Positions 16,325 through 23,131 of a DNA stretch of 40,150 nucleotides are shown piece after piece. Numbering within the stretch: position 1 is the first letter of the stretch; each line of letters begins with the position of its first letter. The position numbers and the translations under genes were made by a program. The stretch is from UBA6109 sp964506465 (lineage in GTDB: Bacteria; Desulfobacterota; Syntrophia; Syntrophales; UBA6109), in contig CAZDLM010000022.1 of NCBI GenBank assembly GCA_964506465.1, forward strand, positions 1 through 40,150, in the 5' to 3' direction. The notes under the pieces were generated by a model, which was not told the DNA's origin, ran no database searches, and saw only the letters and a list, made by a program, of their open reading frames with translations.

Positions 16325-16585
16325 TCATTTATGTAATGACTTCCTTACGCATCTCCAGAACAGGTAATATGTTACAATCGCAGACGCGACTGATAGAGCG
16401 AATGCAATATTTCCGGTAGTATCGGGATTAATATGGATAAGTGTTGACGTCAGGACGCATAAAGACGCGAACGCTAGCCCGTAAGCCATTCCCAAAACCG
16501 GGATAATGATAAGCCCGAAGAACCAAAAAATAATGCGAAAATACTTGAGCGACGAAAGCCGCGATATATAAAATTCCAAATCCAT
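16325..16585 (-). CDS. Small two-helix membrane protein, cassette
   Basis: An 86-residue protein from ATG 16585. A longer in-frame reading to 16747 would translate the attC-like element of the neighbouring cassette and is rejected. Hydrophobic segments lie near residues 15-47 (possibly two passes, FRIIFWFFGLIIIPVLGMAY then GLAFASLCVLTSTLI) and 57-76 (IAFALSVASAIVTYYLFW), with a basic C terminus (RCVRKSLHK). No family is recognised. Small membrane proteins are frequent in integron cassettes, but no function can be given. Confidence 0.6.
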   Translation of the reverse strand: MDLEFYISRLSSLKYFRIIFWFFGLIIIPVLGMAYGLAFASLCVLTSTLIHINPDTTGNIAFALSVASAIVTYYLFWRCVRKSLHK

Positions 16586-16653
16586 ATCTTGCCGATTCCT
16601 TGAGGTCTCCTCACGAATATGATCTGTACTCCCTATCCGAGAGGTTATCCATT

Positions 16654-16718
16654 GGCTAACGAAAAGTTCAGCCGGAGCGGCCCAGCGGGCCGCTATCGGC
16701 TGTAGCGACGGGTTATGT
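16654..16718 (-). repeat. Candidate integron attC site
   Basis: 65 bp, 25 nt beyond the stop of the 16744-17388 gene: GGCTAAC ... GTTATGT boxes, arms CAGCCG/CGGCTG and a central perfect hairpin AGCGGCCC-loop-GGGCCGCT. This is one of the clearest sites. Confidence 0.75.
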
Positions 16719-16743
16719 GCTCGACAGCAAATAGCATGAACAA

Positions 16744-17388
16744 TCACTTGATGGCCATTACCTCTATTATAGCATTTCTAAGAGAGGCAATGTCCTTCTC
16801 CAACAACACGGCAAAAGAGCGAGCCATTGCTTGCTGATCGCCACCGTGCGCATCAATTCGTTCTACCACCAAATCTCGAACGCGATGATCAAGAGGCGAT
16901 TTTACCGCGACTATTCTTCCACTTTTCACCTTAACCTTATGCCAAATATAATCTAGCTTTATATGACAGTATGAATTGCGCATAAACTTGATTATTGATA
17001 AGTCTTGCTCCGTTAATTTGCCATGTAATTTATCCATAGCCTCATATATTGGCGTACACAGTTCGGGCCACAATGGGAAATCTTTACTACTCATTAAATC
17101 ATTATAGTACTCGTCAATAATCCCGAATAAGCAGATCCAAAAAAGTGGATAATCACCATATGCGGCTACTCCACTAATAATTCTATCAACACACGTTACT
17201 GATCTATTCATCCACGCTTCGAGTTGTTCAACTTTCATTACTGAAGCCGTAGCTGTATCAAGAAGATACTCTTGATGTTTCTTTGGTAGTGGCGATCCAT
17301 ATTGCTTTTCTAGTGAAGCCACTAATTTAGGATGTGTAGCTTTGTAATCATTAAATGTCGCGGTACCTCTAATAATACTCTTCGTCAT
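16744..17388 (-). CDS. Cassette protein with HEPN-like R-x4-H motif
   Basis: A 214-residue soluble, mostly helical protein from ATG 17388 (AAGG upstream). Helices around residues 40-100 (YLLDTATASVMKVEQLEAWM, FWICLFGIIDEYYNDLMSS) lead to DLSIIKFMRNSYCHIKLDYI, where R137-x4-H142 (RNSYCH) sits at the end of a helix exactly as the RNase motif of HEPN proteins does. Several HEPN families carry an RN-x3-H variant. The remaining C-terminal segment is helical (FAVLLEKDIASLRNAIIEVM). RNA cleavage or an abortive-infection role is plausible but inferred only. No cognate nucleotidyltransferase (MNT) partner lies next to it. An attC-like site follows. Confidence 0.65.
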   Translation of the reverse strand: MTKSIIRGTATFNDYKATHPKLVASLEKQYGSPLPKKHQEYLLDTATASVMKVEQLEAWMNRSVTCVDRIISGVAAYGDYPLFWICLFGIIDEYYNDLMSSKDFPLWPELCTPIYEAMDKLHGKLTEQDLSIIKFMRNSYCHIKLDYIWHKVKVKSGRIVAVKSPLDHRVRDLVVERIDAHGGDQQAMARSFAVLLEKDIASLRNAIIEVMAIK

Positions 17389-17450
17389 TGACCAAACCTT
17401 TCTAAATTAGGTAAAGAGTAATTCGTGTGATGCGCGTCTTTTCCATATAC

Positions 17451-17504
17451 ACATAACGAAAAAATCAGCCGGAGCGTTAGCGAATCGGCTGGACCTTGTT
17501 GAAC
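17451..17504 (-). repeat. Integron attC site, best example
   Basis: 54 bp abutting the stop of the 17505-18266 gene. On the minus strand, GTTCAAC (RYYYAAC consensus, R'') begins and GTTATGT (R') ends the element. Arms CAGCCG/CGGCTG enclose a small loop with AGCG bases, and the spacer CAAGGTC differs from its opposite arm by extrahelical bases, as in known attC sites. Confidence 0.8.
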
Positions 17505-18266
17505 TTATGACAGTACTCTCACTATCTCGGCAAGCAAGGCATCGATCTGGGCTGAAAAATTGACTTGTTGAGGTTCCGGCAGAGTCTCTTTTGCTCGAAT
17601 CTGACCATGCAGATATCCGTCAGCGATCTTCCGCGCCGCCTTCTCCAGCGACTCCATTGTCTCTTTAAATGAGCGTGAGCCGGTGTAGTTGCTTGCCACC
17701 TGAGAGAACGCCATCACACCGAATATTGGTGGTACATGATCAAGAATTGCTCGCGTCAACATAGCCGCTGCTAAAAGCGCGCCGCCACGGTAGGAAATAT
17801 TAATTTCCTCACACAGACGCACGAGTTTACGAAGGTCAAATGAGCTAGAAGAAAGTGCTCGTAGTTGAGCGATGCGTGCCTCCGAAATGAAATTTAGCGC
17901 ACCTAATTCAGAGGGGCAAGCATTGGTTGATGACAGACTCGAAGAATGGCCCTCTAACTCAGCGATGCGGTCCCACGCCGGCGCCTTTTCTGCGTCCATA
18001 TACGCCCGCGCATGAAAACGGTGTGGCCCCCTGTTGATTGTCGAATCGCTGCATGGTCGGAGAAGACCCGGTGGATAAGGAGACGGAGGCGCTAAGCGAG
18101 AATGCCATCTCTGAGCTACCAACTCTTCTACGGGACGACCAATAATCTCGGAGATCACCGTTCTGATATCCAACTCACGCGCACACTTGGCTCCGGTAAT
18201 TCCAACCGTATCGTGGTGTTGTGTGTATTTTTGTAGGATTCGAAATTCAAGTTCCAGATCATTCAT
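17505..18266 (-). CDS. Cassette protein, helical, possibly HEPN-related
   Basis: A 253-residue soluble protein; ATG 18266 has GGGGAG upstream. The first ~130 residues look low-complexity and domain-linking (PPSPYPPGLLRPCSDSTINR). The last ~110 residues are a helical domain: FDLRKLVRLCEEINISYRGG, ALLAAAMLTRAILDHVPPIF, then MESLEKAARKIADGYLHGQI and a final long helix. This arrangement recalls DUF4145/HEPN-like domains, but the R-x4-H motif is not intact (only His in DGYLHG), so catalysis is doubtful. The function is unknown. The gene is bounded by attC-like sites on both sides. Confidence 0.65.
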   Translation of the reverse strand: MNDLELEFRILQKYTQHHDTVGITGAKCARELDIRTVISEIIGRPVEELVAQRWHSRLAPPSPYPPGLLRPCSDSTINRGPHRFHARAYMDAEKAPAWDRIAELEGHSSSLSSTNACPSELGALNFISEARIAQLRALSSSSFDLRKLVRLCEEINISYRGGALLAAAMLTRAILDHVPPIFGVMAFSQVASNYTGSRSFKETMESLEKAARKIADGYLHGQIRAKETLPEPQQVNFSAQIDALLAEIVRVLS

Positions 18267-18298
18267 TCACATCTCCCCTCTCATCTGGTCGAAGGCAT

Positions 18299-18346
18299 GA
18301 TCAACGGTGTAGTTCCTTTGCGTCCGAATACCAGTAACAGTTCAAC
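18299..18346 (-). repeat. Weak attC-like element
   Basis: GATCAAC ... GTTCAAC boxes around a poorly paired centre, overlapping the stop of the 18342-19097 gene. It is supported mainly by position in the array. Confidence 0.3.
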
Positions 18347-19097
18347 TTATAATCGAGTCACTTCTCAGTACACCCCTGAAGCCGAGTTTTCGGAGAAGAT
18401 CAAGCCCCATACTCGTCCATGAATACCCATAGGTCCTGTCATCTTTTCTGAAAATCACCTCAAGAATACCAAGATCTAAGAGGTGTCTTATGGATGACCT
18501 TATTTCAATTACCTGAGGGGTAAATGCCTGATCGAGATCTCTTAAGCTGAACACGTTTAGATTCGCCTTGCTCTGTAATAAACCCAACGATACTTCATCA
18601 AGCATCGATATGGTCTTGTCTAATACGAGGTTCTTAGTAGAATCGATATTCTGTTTTAGACGTTTCAGTAAACCCGAAACTGAATCTACGGATGTATTTA
18701 TATCCTGAGGATTATAGTTAAGGACTCGTATATTGGATACGTCGAATAGGAGTGGATGGTTGTCTGATCTCAGAAGCAGCAATTCTTCTGGATACCGAAG
18801 TGCATGTGCAATCCCTATCTCATACATAACATTTCCATTTCGCATTCCACCCTGATCTGCACTCACCTCAAATAATAGAATTCTTGCCTTTGCAATGCCG
18901 ACCAGGATGTCGATTAAAACAGATCCACCAATTATTTCAACGTCTACACGATATGGTTCTAATCCGGCGCGAATAATTGCAGGTCTTATTATCTTTGCCC
19001 ATCTATATTCCTCTGATGGTGAAAACGACATCCCAACAAACACCATTTCTGGGTCGATGGAGTGCCTAAACAGATCATAATAGTGTTTTGGGTACAT
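18342..19097 (-). CDS. TIR-like / nucleoside deoxyribosyltransferase-like protein
   Basis: A 251-residue protein from ATG 19097; a longer in-frame reading to 19211 would translate leader repeat B and is rejected, although no good ribosome-binding site precedes 19097. Residues ~18-110 read MVFVGMSFSPSEEYRWAKII, GLEPYRVDVEIIGG, then VGIAKARILLFEVSADQGG and NGNVMYEIGIAHAL with Glu93. This matches the Rossmann-like fold shared by nucleoside 2-deoxyribosyltransferases and TIR-like NAD-cleaving domains, where the Glu of N-x-x-x-E-x-G-x-A is catalytic. The C-terminal ~110 residues look like a winged helix (IRHLLDLGILEVIFRKDDRT). Such two-part proteins occur among bacterial immune effectors, so an NAD- or nucleotide-depleting role is plausible but unproven. 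Confidence 0.7.
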   Translation of the reverse strand: MYPKHYYDLFRHSIDPEMVFVGMSFSPSEEYRWAKIIRPAIIRAGLEPYRVDVEIIGGSVLIDILVGIAKARILLFEVSADQGGMRNGNVMYEIGIAHALRYPEELLLLRSDNHPLLFDVSNIRVLNYNPQDINTSVDSVSGLLKRLKQNIDSTKNLVLDKTISMLDEVSLGLLQSKANLNVFSLRDLDQAFTPQVIEIRSSIRHLLDLGILEVIFRKDDRTYGYSWTSMGLDLLRKLGFRGVLRSDSIIS

Positions 19098-19126
19098 AGT
19101 ACATTTTGGGAAGAAGTAACCTACAG

Positions 19127-19215
19127 CACAAGGGGCGGTAGGGGTTGCCAACAAACCGAAGGATGGCTTTTCATTGTTCTCAGAATCCCGGTTCGCATAG
19201 ATTGACTGCACCCAC
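19127..19215. repeat. Leader repeat, copy B
   Basis: Second copy of the ~88 bp element at 14596-14683, here 30 bp upstream of the TIR-like gene. The main differences are single substitutions and a 1-bp indel. Confidence 0.85.
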
Positions 19216-19269
19216 TACTGTTGCATGCCAATGTGCGATAACATATAGCAATTCCAGGTTGACACCTTT

Positions 19270-19332
19270 CAACCTCCGAAGCCATCGATATGCGCCAACA
19301 GCTGGCGCATGTTCGTGAGCATTCCGCAGTTG
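19270..19332 (-). repeat. Candidate attC-like site with strong central hairpin
   Basis: Outer arms CAACCTCCGAAGC and GCATTCCGCAGTTG are imperfect complements. The centre is a perfect ATGCGCCA-ACAGC-TGGCGCAT hairpin (19290-19310). It lies just past the stop of the 19357-19995 gene. There is no T-tract, so a terminator is less likely. Confidence 0.5.
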
Positions 19333-19356
19333 GAGCTTAATTCGACTTTGTCCGCA

Positions 19357-19995
19357 TCAAGACGTCTTCACCATTTCAGCAGTATCTGGAGCGAGCGTCT
19401 TTCTCATAAAGGCGCCATCTTTGATCTCGAAGTGCTTGAACACAGACACTGTGCCCTCGACAATCGCGTGGAGCCAAGTGATTGCCTTCGTGGCGTCCGC
19501 CTCCGGGTCCTTACCACGCGCATGGGCGTAGTCGTTGCGAAGTTCCCCGAGATTCTTAGCGGCCTTGGCGGCGGCGTCGGTCATTAGCTCCGCTTCCCTC
19601 AGGAAGCGAACGATGCTGCTCACATCGACACGCTCGAGCTGGTCGAAGGCAGTCTCCTTGGGTCGCTGAGCAGTACCATTCTTGTCGACAAGCACCGAGG
19701 CACGGAGGATGTCCTTGGCCAAGCGCTCGCCGACAATGCCGCACATGGCGACGCAGGAGTAGAACTGGCCAGCCACGAACAGGTCTCTTGTCTCAAGCAG
19801 GAGATCCACGTAGTCGCCGAATGGCTCCTTCAGGATGATTGGAGGGAGTTTCCAAATGCGCTCGACAGCCTCAGGCAGGGTCCTGTCAAAGCGCGCCTGC
19901 AGCAGGTCGCGGAAGTTCTTGCGTGCCTCGTCATTCTTGGGCTGATTTGGCAGAAGATCTAGGAAGACATTCATGAGCTGTTTATCGTCAGTCAC
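19357..19995 (-). CDS. Cassette protein with HEPN/DUF4145-like domain
   Basis: A 212-residue soluble helical protein. GTG 19995 is chosen because GGAGGAAG lies 6 nt upstream. After an N-terminal helical part, residues 70-170 read RDLFVAGQFYSCVAMCGIVG, ERLAKDIL, then SIVRFLREAELMTDAAAKAA and LGELRNDYAHARGKDPEAD, with R153-x4-H158 (RNDYAH). This layout (helix with small residues and Glu-Arg, then L-x-x-LRN-x-x-AH) is characteristic of DUF4145/HEPN-type domains found in stress and defence proteins. The codon use is more GC-rich than its array neighbours, suggesting a separate origin. The start overlaps the end of a doubtful upstream reading frame. RNase activity is inference. Confidence 0.72.
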   Translation of the reverse strand: MTDDKQLMNVFLDLLPNQPKNDEARKNFRDLLQARFDRTLPEAVERIWKLPPIILKEPFGDYVDLLLETRDLFVAGQFYSCVAMCGIVGERLAKDILRASVLVDKNGTAQRPKETAFDQLERVDVSSIVRFLREAELMTDAAAKAAKNLGELRNDYAHARGKDPEADATKAITWLHAIVEGTVSVFKHFEIKDGAFMRKTLAPDTAEMVKTS

Positions 19996-19996
19996 C

Positions 19997-20314
19997 CTAG
20001 ACTTCCTCCAATGGTAGGTCTAACATTCTATTATTCCATCTGTTGTTATATTCTCTCATGTTGAATTCGTTTCCGCCCGGAATGTAAGGAATTGTAGCTA
20101 GGCTTCGTCTTGGAAGCAGCCCGCCTGCTTTCCGGATTTCTGGCAAGTTTCTTTTTATCGGTGAAATGATAGATGAACCTTGCACTATAGTTTCGCCTAA
20201 GGTGTGTATGCATTCATTTCTCCCTACGCGAAGCGTCGACAAAACGCACCAAGCGTAGGCTGCCCGGTGTGAGGTTATAACGCAAGACGGGAATGCTTTA
20301 CGGGTCAGCTTCAC
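19997..20314 (-). CDS. Doubtful small reading frame upstream of the HEPN-like gene
   Basis: A 105-codon frame without recognisable domains and with an irregular composition (RNECIHTLG, REYNNRWNNRM). Its last codons contain the ribosome-binding site of the next gene, and its first part overlaps a GCTTC-ACAC-GAAGC hairpin that may belong to another recombination site. It may be a real coupled gene or a fortuitous open frame. Confidence 0.25.
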   Translation of the reverse strand: MKLTRKAFPSCVITSHRAAYAWCVLSTLRVGRNECIHTLGETIVQGSSIISPIKRNLPEIRKAGGLLPRRSLATIPYIPGGNEFNMREYNNRWNNRMLDLPLEEV

Positions 20315-20389
20315 ACGAAGCTTATAATGCGCTTTCTGGGTCTGGCGGTAACCACCACCAAGTTCGCCGCGCCCTCTTTGCGAAATCGG

Positions 20390-21271
20390 TCATTCAGTGC
20401 TAGGTACTTGCGTTTCGGCAGTATCAGAGACACGCCTCGCGTTGGATTCGCGCATCAGCGCTAACCATTCGGGACTCAGTTCAGCTTCTCTTAGGAACTC
20501 CCTGAACGCGGGGTTTTCGACCCACTGAAGGAAGATCTTCAAGGTTTGATTGTGCTCGGGGTGTTCATTTAGATCTTGGAGCCGATTGACCATGTCACGA
20601 TGATTCTGGCGCCATACCTGAAGCCGCTCGTCGGATCGGCTACAGACGTCGAGATGACCTTGTGCCTGCAACACTGCCACCCACTTCATGGTTTGGATAT
20701 ACGCGTCGTACATCTCATTGAAGCTGTCACGCACTTGGCTAATTCCCGCTGCGGTCTCGGGATCAAGTTGCGTCTCGAATTGCTTCCGCTTATCGTCGAG
20801 ATTGCGAACGATGGGTCCAAGGAGTTCACTCCAGAACACGCGCTTTTTAAGCCCATGGAAGGTTTCACTGAGGATGCCGTGTAGTTGAGTGACCGCAAGC
20901 GTGCCATGACGATTCCACACAGTTCGGATATCCTGAACGAGTCGCCGCTCTTCTTCGGACAAGGGGCGGGAACTTTCAGGCTTCGGTGTCGCTCGCGGAC
21001 GGCTCTGCCACCAGGCGATTCCGGTTAGAAAGCCGAGGTAAAGGAAAAGAGCCGTCCCTCCTATTCCCATGGGCTGACGGAGCACCCATTGCATTCCTTC
21101 GTAAACCCATACGAGAAATAGTTCACTGGCGTCCGTGAGATGCGCGCGGACGACCTCCAAGAGCAAGTAACCGACGACGACAACGACAAGCCACACCTTC
21201 CAGTTCCGCTGCCTGAGCCGCTTTAGTGTACCGTCCTTCCAATGGCTAACGCGTTCTATGAACTTGATCAT
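20390..21271 (-). CDS. Membrane-anchored protein of unknown function
   Basis: A 293-residue protein. After a basic start (MIKFIERVSHWKDGTLKRLR) there are two hydrophobic segments, about residues 26-42 and 68-88, then a soluble, largely helical region of ~200 residues (LSEEERRLVQDIRTVWNRHG; LDDKRKQFETQLDPETAAGI; ERLQVWRQNHRDMVNRLQDL) that probably forms coiled coils on the cytoplasmic side. No enzymatic motif is seen and I do not recognise the family. It is the rightmost gene of the leftward island block, where a complete integron would have its first cassette. ATG 21271 is chosen by length; its ribosome-binding site is weak. Confidence 0.65.
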   Translation of the reverse strand: MIKFIERVSHWKDGTLKRLRQRNWKVWLVVVVVGYLLLEVVRAHLTDASELFLVWVYEGMQWVLRQPMGIGGTALFLYLGFLTGIAWWQSRPRATPKPESSRPLSEEERRLVQDIRTVWNRHGTLAVTQLHGILSETFHGLKKRVFWSELLGPIVRNLDDKRKQFETQLDPETAAGISQVRDSFNEMYDAYIQTMKWVAVLQAQGHLDVCSRSDERLQVWRQNHRDMVNRLQDLNEHPEHNQTLKIFLQWVENPAFREFLREAELSPEWLALMRESNARRVSDTAETQVPSTE

Positions 21272-21560
21272 TGTCTTATATTCACACGCTCTTAGGGTAA
21301 TCGACGCGGCGCGTGCGCGTCATTACGTTGACTATATCGATCAGCGCAAGGCCCTCTGTGATCTCCTGGTCAGAAACAGAAAAACCCGTCCTCTTCCGAG
21401 ATACGGGGTTTCAATCGTCCATCCCAACCTCCGCTAAAACGGTAACGGGTCCAGGTCAGAAAACAGACTACGCGCCAGCGATGTAGCTTTACGGTAAAGC
21501 AAGGCGACTGTAGGGCTCCATGGATCCAAAGTCAAGGATATTGTCCCCGGCTTGATAAAA

Positions 21561-21581
21561 TATGGGGGCAAATATGGGGGC
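21561..21581 (+). repeat. Paired TATGGGGGC direct repeats near attR
   Basis: TATGGGGGC occurs at 21561-21569 and 21573-21581, 12 bp apart, about 60 bp inside the right island end. Short G-rich repeats like these can be arm-type sites for a tyrosine integrase; this role is inferred. Confidence 0.45.
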
Positions 21582-21637
21582 TTTGGGAAAAACGGCGAAA
21601 CGATATTCTTTTTGAATACAACAACATACTAGACTTA

Positions 21638-21678
21638 TTCGAGCCCCCTCATCCCGCCATTTTTTCTCCAGTACAATC
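21638..21678 (+). repeat. attR: duplicate of the tRNA-Ala 3' end
   Basis: Starts TTCGAGCCCCCTCATC exactly as in tRNA-Ala, then diverges at a few positions (CCGCCA for TCCACCA) but keeps TTTTTCTCCA and TACAATC. About 41 bp matches 10917-10959. No functional tRNA is formed here, since only the T arm onward is present. Confidence 0.75.
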
Positions 21679-22000
21679 CATGCTGTCCGAAAACGGGGGA
21701 GAGCTGCCGTCCGAAAAGTCCTGTCGATTTCGGATATCAATCGGCCGCATACCTTGCCATGTCTCTTCGGCGATCCCCTTCAAGAGTTCGATCTGATGAA
21801 TGGTTGACGGATGCATGGTTATTTGTTAACTAGCCTTGGCAACTGATTGACAAATCGTTGCTTTGTCCCTTTCCATAGATCGGCCGAACGGGAATGACTC
21901 GCTCAGGAGTAAGTTCTGTCGGCTCCACCTTCCTGATGCCCCGATTCGGGTGCGTTGGACCTCCATCCGTGAGAAGATCGTTGTTAAGGAGTAAGAAACC

Positions 22001-22312
22001 ATGATCGGAACGACCACCAATCTGAAGGACCTCATCGCGTACCAGGAGGGCTCAATCGTGAGCCGAGAGATCATCAAGAAACCCGTGGGCACCGTAACCG
22101 TATTCGCCTTCGATCAGGGACAGGGCCTGAGCGAACACACGGCGCCGTTCGATGCGATGGTGAACGTGATCGAAGGTGAGGCTGAGATCATGATCTCCGG
22201 GAAGGCCCATACGGTCAAAGAGGGCGAATTCATCATCATGCCGGCGAATCAGCCGCACGCGGTACAGGCCCAGAAACGGTTCAAGATGATGCTGGTCATG
22301 GTCAGGGGGTAA
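22001..22312 (+). CDS. Small cupin-domain protein
   Basis: A 103-residue single-domain cupin from ATG 22001 with TAAGGAG upstream. Cupin motif 1 is seen as SEHTAPFDAMVNVIEGEAEI (His-x-His replaced by a single His with a downstream Glu) and motif 2 as FIIMPANQPHAVQAQ (His), giving a plausible metal site. Proteins of this size are often metal-binding enzymes or sensors of unknown substrate. It is the first of three rightward genes with almost no spacing, just outside the island's right end. Confidence 0.82.
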   Translation: MIGTTTNLKDLIAYQEGSIVSREIIKKPVGTVTVFAFDQGQGLSEHTAPFDAMVNVIEGEAEIMISGKAHTVKEGEFIIMPANQPHAVQAQKRFKMMLVMVRG

Positions 22313-22313
22313 T

Positions 22314-22559
22314 TTGAAAGAGACCATAGCGACCGTAAAAAGAACCATCGACAACATCCTCGTAGCTCTCGCGAGCGACGATGTAAAGACCGTTCAAGCT
22401 GCGATGACACATTATCAGGATCTCGTCGACGCCTTCTATCATCTGCACAAAGACGAGATGACGCCTCAGCAGTATGAGGCATCCCGGACGGACATCGGAT
22501 ATTTCATGAAGATGGTGGAGCTGGCTGAGGCGCCTGAATCTCAGCAGAGAACGCGATGA
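22314..22559 (+). CDS. Small helical protein
   Basis: An 81-residue protein read from TTG 22314, immediately after the cupin stop; AGGGGG in the cupin's last codons may serve as ribosome-binding site. The sequence is strongly helical (TVKRTIDNILVALASDDVKT, YFMKMVELAEAPESQQRTR) with no recognised domain. Its stop overlaps the ATG of the next gene (ATGA), which argues that it is a real, translationally coupled gene. The start is uncertain. Confidence 0.6.
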   Translation: MKETIATVKRTIDNILVALASDDVKTVQAAMTHYQDLVDAFYHLHKDEMTPQQYEASRTDIGYFMKMVELAEAPESQQRTR

Positions 22560-23071
22560 TAAATCTGTCGGCGATAGTGACACCGATCATCGGATTTGCG
22601 CTGCTTCTCTGCGCCGTGACGATAGCCATAGCGATACTGAAGAAGCGAAGCCGGAAGTCGGCCGGCTTGCAGCCATATCGCTACAAAAAAGTGAGCAATT
22701 TGCTCTCCCCGGGCGAAAGATCCTTCTTCGATGCATTGGAGACCGCCGTGGGCGATCAGGTCAGAATCGTCCCGAAGGTGCGGCTGGCAGACATCCTCAG
22801 GGTCGACGAAGGAACGAATCGCGGCGCCTGGCAGGCGGCCTTCAATCAGATCCAGAGCAAACACGTCGATTTCCTGGCGTGTGATCCAAAGGACATGACC
22901 ATCAAGTTTGTGGTCGAACTGGATGACAAAAGCCACCGGAGACAGGACCGACAAGAGAGGGATGATTTTGTCAATCGGGCACTCGCCACGGCTGGAATTC
23001 CCGTTTTCAGATTCCAGGCAAGAAACAGCTATTCGGCAGAGGAAATCAGGAAACGGATCGTGAACGGGTAA
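22556..23071 (+). CDS. Membrane-anchored DUF2726 protein (restriction-nuclease-like)
   Basis: A 171-residue protein. Residues 6-28 form one membrane segment followed by KKRSRKS. From about residue 50 on it matches DUF2726: LLSPGERSFFDALETAVGD, RIVPKVRLADIL, FNQIQSKHVDFLACD and IKFVVELDDKSHRRQDRQ. The E/D residues (Asp105, Glu121, Asp123) and the Q-x-K-H-x-D-F core resemble a PD-(D/E)xK-type nuclease or a nucleic-acid-binding fold; activity is unproven for the family. It overlaps the preceding gene by 4 bp and forms an operon with the cupin. Confidence 0.8.
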   Translation: MINLSAIVTPIIGFALLLCAVTIAIAILKKRSRKSAGLQPYRYKKVSNLLSPGERSFFDALETAVGDQVRIVPKVRLADILRVDEGTNRGAWQAAFNQIQSKHVDFLACDPKDMTIKFVVELDDKSHRRQDRQERDDFVNRALATAGIPVFRFQARNSYSAEEIRKRIVNG

Positions 23072-23131
23072 AGGATCAAAGATTACTGCAATACGAACTG
23101 TGCTCCTGCGGGTTCGCTGATACCATCCTGA

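Larger units (their letters stand above)
10940..21678. mobile_element. Genomic island at tRNA-Ala carrying a CALIN-like cassette array
   Basis: The block is bounded by tRNA-Ala and an imperfect duplicate of its 3' end, has visibly lower GC than both flanks, and contains almost exclusively leftward accessory genes. Most are followed directly by attC-like palindromes, as in integron cassette arrays. I find no tyrosine or serine integrase and no integron integrase inside, so the island looks non-autonomous, either decayed or mobilised in trans. The internal attC orientation would put the insertion end (attI/intI in a complete integron) on the right. Confidence 0.7.
21272..22000. other. Gene-poor right end of the island and flank
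   Basis: 729 bp with no supportable gene. It holds a hairpin (21382-21411, AAACCCGT with ACGGGGTTT), the paired ATGGGGGC repeats (21561-21581), the attR copy of the tRNA end (21638-21678) and, next to the cupin gene, its ribosome-binding site (21985-21991). An integrase would be expected near one island end; only short, unrecognisable frames exist here. Confidence 0.6.

Noticed and set aside
11789..19340. CRISPR array
   Set aside because: The palindromes differ in sequence, are spaced by whole genes and have no repeat-spacer periodicity or cas genes.
21489..21740. Remnant of an integrase gene at the right island end
   Set aside because: The 83-codon frame has no catalytic Arg/His/Tyr pattern and crosses the attR repeat, so it is not a credible coding sequence.
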